Source: Shewanellaceae bacterium UBA2521 (GTDB lineage: Bacteria > Pseudomonadota > Gammaproteobacteria > Enterobacterales > Shewanellaceae). Taken from it: a stretch of 50,814 bases of DNA. This document shows positions 9,447 through 19,139 of this stretch, in pieces (positions within the stretch are counted from its first letter, which is position 1; the number at the start of each line of letters is the position of its first letter). Location of the stretch: assembly GCA_002341165.1 (NCBI GenBank), contig DDNL01000020.1:1-50814 (forward strand), given 5' to 3'. A model generated the notes under the pieces. It worked only from the letters and a program-made list of their open reading frames with translations. It did not search any database and had not been told where the DNA came from. A program made the translations under genes and the position numbers.

Positions 9447-10022
9447 TTAATCTAGACCTAAAATACGTTGAACAGGCTTAAAGCTTACTCTGTGATAAGG
9501 CGTTGCGCCATGTAAAGAAAGCTTTTCTAAATGCAATGCTGTGGGATAGCCTTTATGTTTGGCAAAACCATAAAGAGGATAAAGTCCATCGAGAGCCAAC
9601 ATTTCTTTGTCTCTTTGCACCTTCGCTAAAATGGAAGCAGCACTGATACAATCGATTAAGCCATCACCCTTGATAATTGCTTGTGCCGGCATAGCAAGTT
9701 GTGGGCAGCGATTGCCATCAATAAGTACCTCATCCGGTATGATAGATAATGATTCTACAGCGCGCTGCATGGCTAACATGGTTGCATGAAGAATATTCAA
9801 AGTATCAATTTCTTCGACGCTCGCTCGGCCAATCGACCAAGCTAGAGCCTTCGCTTTAATTTCTGCTGCAAGCTGTATTCTTTTTTTTTCTGAAAGTTTC
9901 TTCGAGTCATGTAACCCAGAAATAGGATGTTTAGGATCAAGGATAACGGCTGCAGTGACAACATCTCCGACGAGAGGGCCTCGGCCTACTTCGTCAACGC
10001 CTGCAATCAATTTTTCTCTCAT
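9447..10022 (-). CDS. rnhB: Ribonuclease HII
   Basis: Cuts the RNA strand at ribonucleotides in RNA/DNA hybrids and starts ribonucleotide excision repair. It is 191 aa. The catalytic carboxylates are visible: Asp10 and Glu11 (GVDEVGRGP), Asp102 (LIDGNR) and Asp120 (KGD), the last followed by the AASILAKVQRD segment. The gene lies 2 bases after lpxB and 6 bases before dnaE, in the conserved lpxB-rnhB-dnaE order. Confidence 0.97.
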   Translation of the reverse strand: MREKLIAGVDEVGRGPLVGDVVTAAVILDPKHPISGLHDSKKLSEKKRIQLAAEIKAKALAWSIGRASVEEIDTLNILHATMLAMQRAVESLSIIPDEVLIDGNRCPQLAMPAQAIIKGDGLIDCISAASILAKVQRDKEMLALDGLYPLYGFAKHKGYPTALHLEKLSLHGATPYHRVSFKPVQRILGLD

Positions 10023-10024
10023 TT

Positions 10025-11170
10025 TTATGCCTTTAAAAGATTCGAAACAGCTATAGCTGCTTTTTCATTTGCATTTTGTTTTAACTGATGATGCAACGTA
10101 GAAAATGTAGCGAACATGTCTGTCTTGTCACTTTTTTGCTGCTGTAGCAGTGTTGATGCAATCTTTTCTGGATAACAGTCATGCTGTATAAGTTCAGGTA
10201 CATATTGCACCTCTTCACTTAATAAATTAGGTAGCGAAAAGTGTTTAATATGCATCAAGCGTAAGCCTAACATGTAAGTCAGTGGATTAACTTTATAAGC
10301 AACCACCATAGGGCGTTTCAATAACATGGCTTCTAATGCCGCAGTACCTGAAGCCAATAACACTTGATTTGCGGCAATCATCACTTCACGAGATTGACCA
10401 TCAAAGTAATGTATTTTCAATTCAGGTGCGTACTTATCTTGTAACGCTACAATACGCGCTTTGATCCCCGCATGAACACAAGGAATCATGATTTGCTTTT
10501 GAGGCTGCTCTTTTGCAAGTAGCGTTAAAGCTTGAAAAAAAGGCGGCGCCAGACGCTTCACTTCAGAATACCTACTGCCTGGCAGGACAGCGAGATAATC
10601 ACCTTCTGGGTTAAGCCCTAGATGCTTGCGCATCGCAATAGGATCGTGCTCGAAGGCAACTTGATCAGCAAGCGTATGCCCCACAAACGTGCAAGGCACT
10701 TGATGCCTGTCATAAAATTTCTTTTCAAAAGGCAGCAAAGACAAAACCATGTTCGTTGCTTTCTCAATCGTGAAAATACGCTTGGGACGCCAAGCCCAAA
10801 TACTAGGCGAAACATACTGGATAGTTTTAATGCCTTTTCTTTTGAGCTTCTTTTCAACACGCAGATTAAAATCAGGCGCATCAATACCAATAAAACAAGC
10901 TGGCTCAAGCTCTGCAACACGAACCGTCAACTCGCGCATAATATGTAATAAACGGGGTAATCGTCCTAAAACTTCAAAAACACCCATCACTGCAAGCTCG
11001 TTCATATCAAAGAAGGACTCAAGTCCTTGTGCTTGCATTTTAGGACCGCCAATACCAACAAAGCGCGCCTCAGGATAGCGCGCTTTGAGCGATTGTATGA
11101 GGCCTTCGCCGAGTATGTCTCCAGACACTTCACCTGCTACGAGAGCGAAAGTCAGCGATTTTTCAGACAT
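10025..11170 (-). CDS. lpxB: Lipid-A-disaccharide synthase
   Basis: GT19 glycosyltransferase that joins UDP-2,3-diacylglucosamine and lipid X to form the lipid A disaccharide at the inner membrane. It is 381 aa (E. coli 382). Family segments seen: AGEVSGDILGEGLI, GIDAPDFNLR, YVSPSIWAWRP, LPGSRYSEV, and SGTAALEAMLLKRPMVVAYK. The ATG at 11170 overlaps the lpxA stop by one base (TAATG), a typical sign of translational coupling, so the longer in-frame reading into lpxA is rejected. Confidence 0.98.
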   Translation of the reverse strand: MSEKSLTFALVAGEVSGDILGEGLIQSLKARYPEARFVGIGGPKMQAQGLESFFDMNELAVMGVFEVLGRLPRLLHIMRELTVRVAELEPACFIGIDAPDFNLRVEKKLKRKGIKTIQYVSPSIWAWRPKRIFTIEKATNMVLSLLPFEKKFYDRHQVPCTFVGHTLADQVAFEHDPIAMRKHLGLNPEGDYLAVLPGSRYSEVKRLAPPFFQALTLLAKEQPQKQIMIPCVHAGIKARIVALQDKYAPELKIHYFDGQSREVMIAANQVLLASGTAALEAMLLKRPMVVAYKVNPLTYMLGLRLMHIKHFSLPNLLSEEVQYVPELIQHDCYPEKIASTLLQQQKSDKTDMFATFSTLHHQLKQNANEKAAIAVSNLLKA

Positions 11171-11943
11171 TAACGAATAACTCCGCGCTCCGAACATGAT
11201 ATAAAATCAACGAACTGCTGAATAGCTTCATGCTGATAAAGAGTGTGCTTTAGTTCTGCTAATGCATCATCTTTTGTTAAGCCATCTCGATAGAATTTGC
11301 GATACGCTTTTTTCATCGCCATAATCGACTCTGAAGAATAGTCACGACGCTTCATTCCTTCTGAATTAAGCCCCTTCGGCGCAGCACTTGAGGCACCTTC
11401 AGCCATGATAAAAGGAGGGATATCTTTTCTTACCATAGAACCTCCAGCGATGAAGGAATGAGCACCTATACGAACATGTTGATGTACACCGACCATACCG
11501 GCGATAATAGCCCAATCATGCACTTCACAATGCCCTGCAACAGAAGCATTATTTGACATAATCACATGATGACCAATAGTGCAGTCATGTGCAACATGAA
11601 CATAGGCCATAAATAGATTGTGGCTGCCTATCTGTGTTATCCCTTTATCTTGGACAGTACCTCGATGAACCGTCACGGATTCACGAAATACATTATGGTC
11701 ACCAATAATAAGTTGAGTAGGTTCGCCAGCATATTTTTTATCTTGGCAATCTTCACCGATGGAGCCAAACTGATAAAAATGATTATGTGTACCAATAATA
11801 CAAGGGCCTTTAATAACAACATGCGATTCGATTTTACAATGGTCACCAATAACTACATCGGCACCAATATAGCAGAAAGGTCCTATTGAAACGTTTTTAC
11901 CTATTTTTGCATCCGGGTGGATAAATGATTGCTGTAAATTCAC
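11170..11943 (-). CDS. lpxA: UDP-N-acetylglucosamine acyltransferase
   Basis: First step of lipid A synthesis: transfer of a 3-hydroxyacyl chain from ACP to the 3-OH of UDP-GlcNAc. It is 257 aa (E. coli 262). It has a left-handed beta-helix of hexapeptide repeats over the first ~190 residues, with the catalytic histidine in the VHVAHDC segment (His119), then a helical C-terminus. It starts 5 bases after fabZ and overlaps lpxB by one base. Confidence 0.98.
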   Translation of the reverse strand: MNLQQSFIHPDAKIGKNVSIGPFCYIGADVVIGDHCKIESHVVIKGPCIIGTHNHFYQFGSIGEDCQDKKYAGEPTQLIIGDHNVFRESVTVHRGTVQDKGITQIGSHNLFMAYVHVAHDCTIGHHVIMSNNASVAGHCEVHDWAIIAGMVGVHQHVRIGAHSFIAGGSMVRKDIPPFIMAEGASSAAPKGLNSEGMKRRDYSSESIMAMKKAYRKFYRDGLTKDDALAELKHTLYQHEAIQQFVDFISCSERGVIR

Positions 11944-11948
11944 AATAA

Positions 11949-12404
11949 CTACATCTCTTTACGTGTACATAATATTTCAGCATCGCAAACAACTTGACCC
12001 TGCACTTTCGCAGAGCACTTGTATTTGGACATACTAGGTCGATCACGAAGTTGTTCAACTTCGATTGTGAGAATATCTCCGGGTTCAACAGGCTGACGAA
12101 ACCTTGCTTCATTGATACCCACAAAATATGCAAGCATATTGTCCGGCCGACCTCCTGCTCCAAGAAACGCAAGCACACAACTTGCCTGCGCCATAGATTC
12201 TAAGATGAGAACACCTGGCATAACAGGCTTAATCGGAAAATGCCCCTGAAAAAAAGGTTCATTTGCACTCACATTTTTTACAGCAACCAATCTTTCGTTA
12301 ATCGAATAATCAATAACTTTATCTATGAGTAAGAAGGGATAGCGATGTGGCAAATAATTTAATATTTGATGAATATCCAATGTTTTTAAGTGTTCATCAC
12401 TCAC
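11949..12404 (-). CDS. fabZ: 3-hydroxyacyl-ACP dehydratase FabZ
   Basis: Dehydrates beta-hydroxyacyl-ACP in fatty acid elongation and so competes with LpxA and LpxD for the same precursor. It is 151 aa with a hotdog fold. The catalytic pair is His55 (QGHFPIKPVMPG) and Glu69 (LILESMAQ), and the N-terminal LPHRYPFLLID stretch is typical. The gene lies between lpxD (12-base gap) and lpxA (5-base gap), so supply and demand of hydroxyacyl-ACP are encoded together. Confidence 0.98.
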   Translation of the reverse strand: MSDEHLKTLDIHQILNYLPHRYPFLLIDKVIDYSINERLVAVKNVSANEPFFQGHFPIKPVMPGVLILESMAQASCVLAFLGAGGRPDNMLAYFVGINEARFRQPVEPGDILTIEVEQLRDRPSMSKYKCSAKVQGQVVCDAEILCTRKEM

Positions 12405-12416
12405 AAGGAAGCCTCA

Positions 12417-13451
12417 TTAACGTTTTAACATAGATACGTATTGATCTAGTTTTTTAAATTTGGAGAAAAATTTTTCTAATTGTCGAATTCGGGCCACAGA
12501 ACGTAGCCAAGAGCGATGATTCGATGCCGGAATCATAGATGAGTACACGCCTGGCTCATGGATAGAGTGTGTTACCATAGCGCATCCTGTCAGATGAACA
12601 TGGTCACCAAGCTCAATATGACCACTTATAGCAGACTGGCCACCGATTTGGCAAAAACGACCTATACGAGTACTACCAGCGATTCCTGCACAACCAGCTA
12701 TCGCTGTACCCTGACCGATATGCACATTGTGAGCAATATGTACTTGATTATCAATAATCACTCCACTTTCAATAACCGTGTCAGATAAAGCACCTCTATC
12801 GATAGTGCAACTCGCTCCAATATCAACATGATCACCTATGATAACACGCCCTGTCTGTGGAATTTTTTCCCAATTACCTGCATGATGAGCAAAGCCAAAG
12901 CCGTCTGAACCAATCACAGATGAGGCATGAACAGTACAGTGATACCCTAGAGATACGCCATGATACAAAGTGACATTAGGGTAAATTTTACACTCACTTC
13001 CCAGAGTCACTCTTTGACCAATAGAACAGCCTGATGCAATTTGGCACCCAGATCCAATCTTCACTCCAGCACCGATTACAGTATATGCACCGATAGCGAC
13101 ATCATCTCCAATTTCAGCAGTTGGATCTATGACAGCTGTTGGGTGAATATCTTCTACAAGCTTAGGTGTAGGATCGAGTAATTGTGCGGATTTTGCGAAG
13201 GCAAAATAAGGGTTATCCACATAAATAACAGCACTATCGCACTCAACATCTATATTCTGTGGTAGTAATATGACTCCCGCTTGAGTCTGAGGTATAAGCT
13301 CTCGCATTTTTAAATCGGATAAAAATGTTAACTGAGAGTTTGTCGCTTCTTTAATTGAAGCTATGCTATCAATGCTCTTATCAGGAGCGCCTACAAGACG
13401 CCCTTCCAAATACTCTGATAGCTCTTTAAGTGTAATAGATGCTCTACTCAT
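12417..13451 (-). CDS. lpxD: UDP-3-O-(3-hydroxyacyl)glucosamine N-acyltransferase
   Basis: Third step of lipid A synthesis: N-acylation of UDP-3-O-acyl-glucosamine. It is 344 aa (E. coli 341): an N-terminal uridine-binding domain (about 1-100), a hexapeptide-repeat beta-helix (about 102-300) with the active-site histidine in QVHIAHN (His241), and a C-terminal helix (ARIRQLEKFFSKFKKLDQYV). It is 11 bases downstream of skp. Confidence 0.98.
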   Translation of the reverse strand: MSRASITLKELSEYLEGRLVGAPDKSIDSIASIKEATNSQLTFLSDLKMRELIPQTQAGVILLPQNIDVECDSAVIYVDNPYFAFAKSAQLLDPTPKLVEDIHPTAVIDPTAEIGDDVAIGAYTVIGAGVKIGSGCQIASGCSIGQRVTLGSECKIYPNVTLYHGVSLGYHCTVHASSVIGSDGFGFAHHAGNWEKIPQTGRVIIGDHVDIGASCTIDRGALSDTVIESGVIIDNQVHIAHNVHIGQGTAIAGCAGIAGSTRIGRFCQIGGQSAISGHIELGDHVHLTGCAMVTHSIHEPGVYSSMIPASNHRSWLRSVARIRQLEKFFSKFKKLDQYVSMLKR

Positions 13452-13462
13452 GCGATGTCACG

Positions 13463-14026
13463 CTACTTCTTCACTTGTGTTACATTTTTACTAATAGGTG
13501 CTTTCAGACTTGAAATATTAAGTGGATTCTTAGTTAAATCTTGAATCACAAAGTCGGAAATATCGACTTTATCTGAATAAGTAAGTACTGCACCTTTTTG
13601 TAGTACTAAATCATATTTTTTACTTTTAGATACCTTCTGGATACTCTCTTTGACCTGTTCTAAAACAACATCACGATGTTGCATCAGAGCAACATTAATG
13701 TCTTGATCGAGTGCTTTTCCGTCAAGTTGAATCTTCATCTTTTTAGATTCAAGATCGCGCATAACCTCTCGAATCTTCTCTTGACTCATCACAACTTTAT
13801 CTTTTTCTAATTTTTTGGCTGTTTCCTCATACTCAGTACGCAGCTTCTGAAATTGTGCAATTTCGTCAAGAAAGAGTTTGTTCACTTTCTTTTGTACTTT
13901 TTGCTCAAGTTGCAACTCATGTGTAATTTTTACCATATCAACTACGGCAATATTCTGCGCACATACACTATGAGCTACAAACATCAAAGCGAGAGTTAAT
14001 AAAACTTTATTTAATACATGTTTCAC
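13463..14026 (-). CDS. skp: Periplasmic chaperone Skp/OmpH
   Basis: Holds unfolded outer-membrane proteins in the periplasm on their way to BamA. It is 187 aa with a signal peptide (hydrophobic core VLLTLALMFVA, likely cut after VCA, before QNIAVVDM) and long charged helices (residues ~40-130) that form the Skp tentacles. It is slightly longer than E. coli Skp (161 aa) because of a C-terminal tail after DLTKNPLN. The start is a GTG at 14026 with AAGGAG 6 bases upstream; an ATG farther out lacks such a site. Confidence 0.94.
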   Translation of the reverse strand: MKHVLNKVLLTLALMFVAHSVCAQNIAVVDMVKITHELQLEQKVQKKVNKLFLDEIAQFQKLRTEYEETAKKLEKDKVVMSQEKIREVMRDLESKKMKIQLDGKALDQDINVALMQHRDVVLEQVKESIQKVSKSKKYDLVLQKGAVLTYSDKVDISDFVIQDLTKNPLNISSLKAPISKNVTQVKK

Positions 14027-14095
14027 AGTGAGCTCCTTAATTTTTTTAAAAATAAACGGCACTTATATAAAATAAAACCCCTATTCTATACTAAT

Positions 14096-16543
14096 CTAGA
14101 ATGATGTGCCAATCATAAAGTCGAAAAACCTTTCATCATCGCCATCTTGCTTCTTAAGAACCTTAGCAATGTTAAATGACAACAGTCCTAAGGGGGATAA
14201 CCATTGTACGCTCAAACCCGCTGAAGCACGATAGCGCCACGGATCAGAATAATCGGGTAACTTGGATCTTTCTGCTTCAGGAATTCCAGTATAAGAAAAC
14301 TCTGTATCCCAAACATTGCCTATATCTACAAACAAAGCTGTTCTTAAGTTTTGCTGATGTTTATCTTTCACAAAAGGAATAGGAAAAATAAGCTCTGAGC
14401 TCAAATACACTAGTGCATTGCCACCGATTCCATTGTCCGATACAGTGACCGTTTGCGGACCTGCAGGACACATATGTCCTCCACATGTAGTCACTTTATC
14501 TTCCACAGTATAGGCTCTTGGACCAACACTATTCGACTCGAAACCTCGCATAATGGTAGCGCCACCTGCTGTATGATACACCCAAAAAGGTAGAATATGA
14601 TCATGGTCACCTTTTCGACCATAACTATTGGAATACTTGAATAAGTTTTTAAGAGAGAAGACCCATTTATGATCATCATCTAAAGGAAAGAAATGACGCG
14701 CTTTATACCGCGTATCAAAGTATTGTAAACCCGATCCTGGAATCGTGACTTTACCACCTATTATGTGCTCGTGCCCCTGAGTTGGAAAGCTATAACGGTT
14801 TAAAGAATTGAATGTCCAGGTTACACCCAGAGCATATTCATCAAAATGAATGCGTTCACCATGATTTTTACCGTAAACAGCATAAAAACGTTTGGCTTGC
14901 TCATATTCTGAATTTTGAGAAATGTCTTGATATTCATATGATACATCAAAATTAATGCGTGTTACTTCTGATAAAGGAAAGCCAGAATCGATGCTAAAAC
15001 CATAAGTGTCTTTCTTATAATCAAATAATTTATCTTCTTTTGCATCGTAACTACTCCAAAAAGCGTTGCCTCCTAAACTTACGCCTGAATGAGTAAAATA
15101 AGGATTACGGTAAGTCGTACTCACAGAAGATAGTGCATCGCTCCTACTTAATTGCAATCCAAGGTAATTACCCAACCCAAATAAATTTCTTTGCTGGACA
15201 TTAAATTGATACATAAAACCAGATTGGTTGCTATAACTGAGGCCAGCTTTGAATTCACCCGTTGATTTTTCTTCTACTGTATAGTTGACGTCAACTTGAT
15301 CATCTATACCTGGTAGACGCGCAATCTCCACATCAACTTTAGCGAAAAAGCCTAACCTTTCTAATCTTAGCTTAGATAAGTTCACTTTATCTTTGTTCAG
15401 CCATGCTCCTTCAAACTGCCGCATTTCTCTACGCAAAACTTCATCTTTAGTGGCCGTATTGCCAACAAAGTTAATGTGCCTGACATACACTCTAGGTCCA
15501 GAGTTAACCATAAGATTCAAGATCACTGTTTTATCATGATCATGCACATCGGAAACACTTTTAACTTCAGGGTAAGCATAACCAAAAGTTCCAAGATAGC
15601 GACGTATACGTTCTTCTGTTTGCGTGACATCGGCCGCATTATATTGCTCGCCAAGCTTAATTTTACTGAGCTTTTCTATCTCGGATCTTTTATCTAGAAG
15701 ATCTCCAAGAATTTTTACCTCTTTAACTTTATATTGCGCACCTTCATTCAGATTCAAGGTTACATATAGACTTTCATTATCTCTCGAAATAGAGACTTGA
15801 GTAGACTCCACCTTAAAACGAATATAACCACGGTTACGATAAAAAGTGCTGATAGTTTCTATATCTGCTTCAAGTTTTTGCTTCTGGTATTGCTGATCGC
15901 TCAAAAAGTTCCACCATGGAACATCATCTCTAAGTTTAATTTCATCAAGTAGAACCTCATCAGAGAAAGTATCATTACCTGTGAAATTGATTTGTACAAT
16001 CTGTGCAGCATCGCTTTCAATAAAATCAAACACCAGCTCGACTCTATTGCGCTCTAAATCAACAACTTGAATCCTCACTTTAGTGTTATATTTACCTTGG
16101 CTGAAATAGAACTCCTCAAGCCCCTTTTCTATCTCGCGTATTTTTGTACGATCTAGACCGTCGCCTTCTTTAATATTTGCAGAGGCCAGTATTTCTTTAA
16201 GTTGATCTTCGCTCATAGCGTCATTGCCTTCAAAGACAATGGACGAGATCGCCGGTCTTTCCTTTACATGAAAAATAAGAACATTGTCAACAGACTTAGC
16301 TTCTATTGATTCAAAGCTATTAGAAGCATACAAGCTACGTATAGCGTAAGCTAATGACTGAGAATCTACTGTATCGCCTTTTTTAATAGGTAGATGAATA
16401 AAAGCGGCGCCTAAAGAAACTCTTTTCAAGCCAACAATATTAATATTTTTTACTACAAAAGGTTCGAAAGTTTCAGCATATACTTGTGAAATAAACATCA
16501 TGCTGAAAAAGCAAAAAAATACCCATAATTTTTTAAGTTTCAT
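14096..16543 (-). CDS. bamA: Outer-membrane protein assembly factor BamA
   Basis: Central subunit of the BAM complex, which folds beta-barrel proteins into the outer membrane. It is 815 aa (E. coli 810): a signal peptide (cut after VYA, before ETF), five POTRA domains over about residues 25-425, and an Omp85 barrel ending in phenylalanine (FMIGTSF). The conserved L6 loop motif reads MRGF (in ATIMRGFESNS). It follows rseP by 42 bases and precedes skp by 69, the usual envelope-biogenesis order. Confidence 0.98.
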   Translation of the reverse strand: MKLKKLWVFFCFFSMMFISQVYAETFEPFVVKNINIVGLKRVSLGAAFIHLPIKKGDTVDSQSLAYAIRSLYASNSFESIEAKSVDNVLIFHVKERPAISSIVFEGNDAMSEDQLKEILASANIKEGDGLDRTKIREIEKGLEEFYFSQGKYNTKVRIQVVDLERNRVELVFDFIESDAAQIVQINFTGNDTFSDEVLLDEIKLRDDVPWWNFLSDQQYQKQKLEADIETISTFYRNRGYIRFKVESTQVSISRDNESLYVTLNLNEGAQYKVKEVKILGDLLDKRSEIEKLSKIKLGEQYNAADVTQTEERIRRYLGTFGYAYPEVKSVSDVHDHDKTVILNLMVNSGPRVYVRHINFVGNTATKDEVLRREMRQFEGAWLNKDKVNLSKLRLERLGFFAKVDVEIARLPGIDDQVDVNYTVEEKSTGEFKAGLSYSNQSGFMYQFNVQQRNLFGLGNYLGLQLSRSDALSSVSTTYRNPYFTHSGVSLGGNAFWSSYDAKEDKLFDYKKDTYGFSIDSGFPLSEVTRINFDVSYEYQDISQNSEYEQAKRFYAVYGKNHGERIHFDEYALGVTWTFNSLNRYSFPTQGHEHIIGGKVTIPGSGLQYFDTRYKARHFFPLDDDHKWVFSLKNLFKYSNSYGRKGDHDHILPFWVYHTAGGATIMRGFESNSVGPRAYTVEDKVTTCGGHMCPAGPQTVTVSDNGIGGNALVYLSSELIFPIPFVKDKHQQNLRTALFVDIGNVWDTEFSYTGIPEAERSKLPDYSDPWRYRASAGLSVQWLSPLGLLSFNIAKVLKKQDGDDERFFDFMIGTSF

Positions 16544-16585
16544 AAACTACTTATTATTATCCATTGATTTAATTGAAAGGCAGCA

Positions 16586-17944
16586 CTAAAGCCTCGATAT
16601 ATCATTTAATAAAGCAATCGACATCAGTACAAAAATACATGCCGCACCTATTTTGTATCCTAATTCTTGCAACTTTTCAGGCAAAGGCTTTCCTCTCAAC
16701 ATTTCATACAAATTGTACATAAGATGACCTCCATCTAAAACAGGTAAAGGCACCAAATTGAGTACACCAAGATTGACACTGAAAAATATTAAAAAAGTCA
16801 CAAAGGTTTGCCAACCAAAATGAGCGCTATCACCTGCGCCTTGCGCAATCGCTACAGGCCCGCCTAATTGATTTAAAGACAACACCCCAGAAATCAGTTT
16901 CCACACCATTTTAAAACTTAGGAGGATTAAATCATACGTTTTAACTGCTGCCATATGTAAAGAGTCTAACATATCATATTTAATACTGACTCGTACAGAC
17001 TCTAAAAGAGGTTCCATAGAAGGCATAACACCTAAACGCTTCATCATAGTGTCTTGAACACGTACTATTTCTGGTTTAACGTAGACATTAAATTGCTCAT
17101 TATTCCTCTCAATCAAAAGCTCAATTTGTGTGGAAGGCGTCTGTTGAATCTTCTGAATGAAGCTTGGCCAGTCTTTGTATGGCTGCTGGTTGATAGAAAT
17201 AAACCGATCTCCAACGCGCAGGCCTGCTTGCTCTGCTGGGCTTCCTTTTACGACTTGAGCAATAACAGGTATCACTTTTGGTTGATAAGGAATAAGACCT
17301 AGAGATTGTACAAAGTCTTGTTGACCATCATCTTTAATATACCAATGCGAGGTATCTAAGGTGACGTAACGTTTAGGCTGAGTTTCACTTAAGTTCGTAA
17401 CCGCTACAGTGAGCTGCTTTCGACCTATATGGGATGCTAAGGCCAATTGCAGCTCTTGATAAGTACGTATAGATTTAGACTGCACCTCAACAATTTGCGA
17501 AGGCTCATCAATCATCAAAGGTGCCGCAGGCGTATGTTCAACAGTACCTACAACAACAGGTTTAAATGAAGATACACCTGTAAAAAAAATAACCCAAGAA
17601 AGCAGCAATGCTAAAATAAAGTTCGCTAAAGGGCCTGCAAAAATAATCGCACTGCGCTGCCACACTGATTTGTAATTGAAGGCTAGATGTTTTTGATCAT
17701 CGCTGACAGGCGCAATACGCTCATCTAACATTTTTACAAAACCACCTAGAGGTATTACTGAAACAACATATCGAGTGCCCAGCTGGTCTTGCCAGCTAAA
17801 AAGCTCTGGACCAAGACCTATAGAAAAAGTTTCTACGTACACACCACAGCGGCGTGCAGCCCAAAAATGACCATATTCATGGAAAGCAACTAAAACACTA
17901 AAAGCAACTAAAAAAGCACCTATATTCCACAATATATCCAGCAT
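16586..17944 (-). CDS. rseP: Site-2 intramembrane zinc protease RseP
   Basis: Inner-membrane metalloprotease that makes the second cut in RseA to release sigma-E and also clears signal-peptide remnants. It is 452 aa. The zinc motif HEYGH is at residues 22-26 in the first transmembrane segment; central PDZ domains follow (for example GSPAEQAGLRVGDRFISI), and the LDG motif lies in NLVPLPVLDGGH near the C-terminus. Two in-frame ATGs (17950 and 17944) are possible; 17944 is chosen because GAGA then lies 8 bases upstream. Confidence 0.96.
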   Translation of the reverse strand: MLDILWNIGAFLVAFSVLVAFHEYGHFWAARRCGVYVETFSIGLGPELFSWQDQLGTRYVVSVIPLGGFVKMLDERIAPVSDDQKHLAFNYKSVWQRSAIIFAGPLANFILALLLSWVIFFTGVSSFKPVVVGTVEHTPAAPLMIDEPSQIVEVQSKSIRTYQELQLALASHIGRKQLTVAVTNLSETQPKRYVTLDTSHWYIKDDGQQDFVQSLGLIPYQPKVIPVIAQVVKGSPAEQAGLRVGDRFISINQQPYKDWPSFIQKIQQTPSTQIELLIERNNEQFNVYVKPEIVRVQDTMMKRLGVMPSMEPLLESVRVSIKYDMLDSLHMAAVKTYDLILLSFKMVWKLISGVLSLNQLGGPVAIAQGAGDSAHFGWQTFVTFLIFFSVNLGVLNLVPLPVLDGGHLMYNLYEMLRGKPLPEKLQELGYKIGAACIFVLMSIALLNDISRL

Positions 17945-17955
17945 AAACATGTTCT

Positions 17956-19137
17956 CTAATTGATAAAAGATTGAGTGATGACTCGTGCCTCTTCATCCAA
18001 CTCTAATACTGACTCTAAGTCAACAGCTTCACGCTTCGCGAGACGATCTAAGCAACTTTGATTGATCGCAGCAATATCTAAAAATCCAATGCGTTCATCT
18101 AAAAAAGCTTGTACAGCTTCTTCATTTGAAGCATTTAAAATTGTTGTCGCAGCCTGCCCCGCACTGCAAGCATCAATAGCAAGCTTTAAATTAGGAAACT
18201 GGTTAAAATCTGGTGCAAAAAAGTTCAGCGATCCTAAGCGTGTAAAATCTAATGCTTCCACCCCTGCTTGACAGCGTTTCGGATAACTTAAACAGTGTGC
18301 TAAAGGAGTTCTCATATCTGCCTGACCCAACTGTGCTAAAGTCGAACCATCTGTAAATTGCACCATGGAGTGAATCACACTCTGAGGATGTACAATAATA
18401 TCGATTTGAGAGGCCGATAAATTGAAAAGCCATCTTGCTTCGATATATTCTAATCCCTTGTTCATCATCGTAGCCGAATCAACTGAAATTTTAGGTCCCA
18501 TAGACCAATTAGGATGATTGCAAGCTTCAGAAGGCGTAACCAGCTGCATTGAAGCCGGATCTCTCTTCAAAAACGGACCTCCAGAGCCTGTAAGTAAAAC
18601 TCGCTCAATGCCAAAATCAGCCAAATCATGACGCCCTAAATCAGCATGAGATTCAAGAGGTAGACATTGAAAAATCGCATTATGCTCACTGTCAACAGGT
18701 AAAATCTGTGCATTTGAATGATAAGCTTCCTGCATAAACAAACGCCCAGTCATCACTAAAGATTCTTTATTCGCTAATAAAATACGTTTTCCTGCCTGCA
18801 CAGCGCTCAGTGTTGGCTTGAGACCGGCAGCGCCTACAATCGCAGCAACAACAGTATCCACTTCATCAGATTTTAAAACTTGGCAGACTAAATCCAAAGT
18901 ATCAAGAACATGAATATGAGGATAGAGAGACATATAAGAACGCAAGCGACTTGCAGCTAGAGGGTCAAGTAAAGCCACATATCGAGGTTGAAACTTTTGC
19001 ACAAGCTCATACATACACTCAACGCTCTTGTTTGCCACCAAAAGCGTGACTTTAAAGTCTTGAGGATGACGAGTAATGACATCCAGAGCACTACGACCAA
19101 TTGAGCCTGTAGCACCTAAAATAGCAACTTTTTGCAT
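17956..19137 (-). CDS. dxr: 1-deoxy-D-xylulose-5-phosphate reductoisomerase
   Basis: Committed step of the MEP isoprenoid pathway (DXP to MEP, NADPH-dependent). It is 393 aa, with the NADPH fold GATGSIG at residues 8-14, the metal/substrate segment LPVDSEHNAIFQ, and SVDSATMMNKGLEYIEARWLF. It lies between cdsA (2-base gap) and rseP (11-base gap). In E. coli dxr precedes uppS, whereas this order is the Pseudomonas type. It supplies precursors for UppS three genes away. Confidence 0.98.
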   Translation of the reverse strand: MQKVAILGATGSIGRSALDVITRHPQDFKVTLLVANKSVECMYELVQKFQPRYVALLDPLAASRLRSYMSLYPHIHVLDTLDLVCQVLKSDEVDTVVAAIVGAAGLKPTLSAVQAGKRILLANKESLVMTGRLFMQEAYHSNAQILPVDSEHNAIFQCLPLESHADLGRHDLADFGIERVLLTGSGGPFLKRDPASMQLVTPSEACNHPNWSMGPKISVDSATMMNKGLEYIEARWLFNLSASQIDIIVHPQSVIHSMVQFTDGSTLAQLGQADMRTPLAHCLSYPKRCQAGVEALDFTRLGSLNFFAPDFNQFPNLKLAIDACSAGQAATTILNASNEEAVQAFLDERIGFLDIAAINQSCLDRLAKREAVDLESVLELDEEARVITQSFIN

Positions 19138-19139
19138 GG

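Noticed and set aside
10749..11078. 109-codon plus-strand frame opposite lpxB
   Set aside because: Antisense to a well-conserved gene with no independent coding signal.
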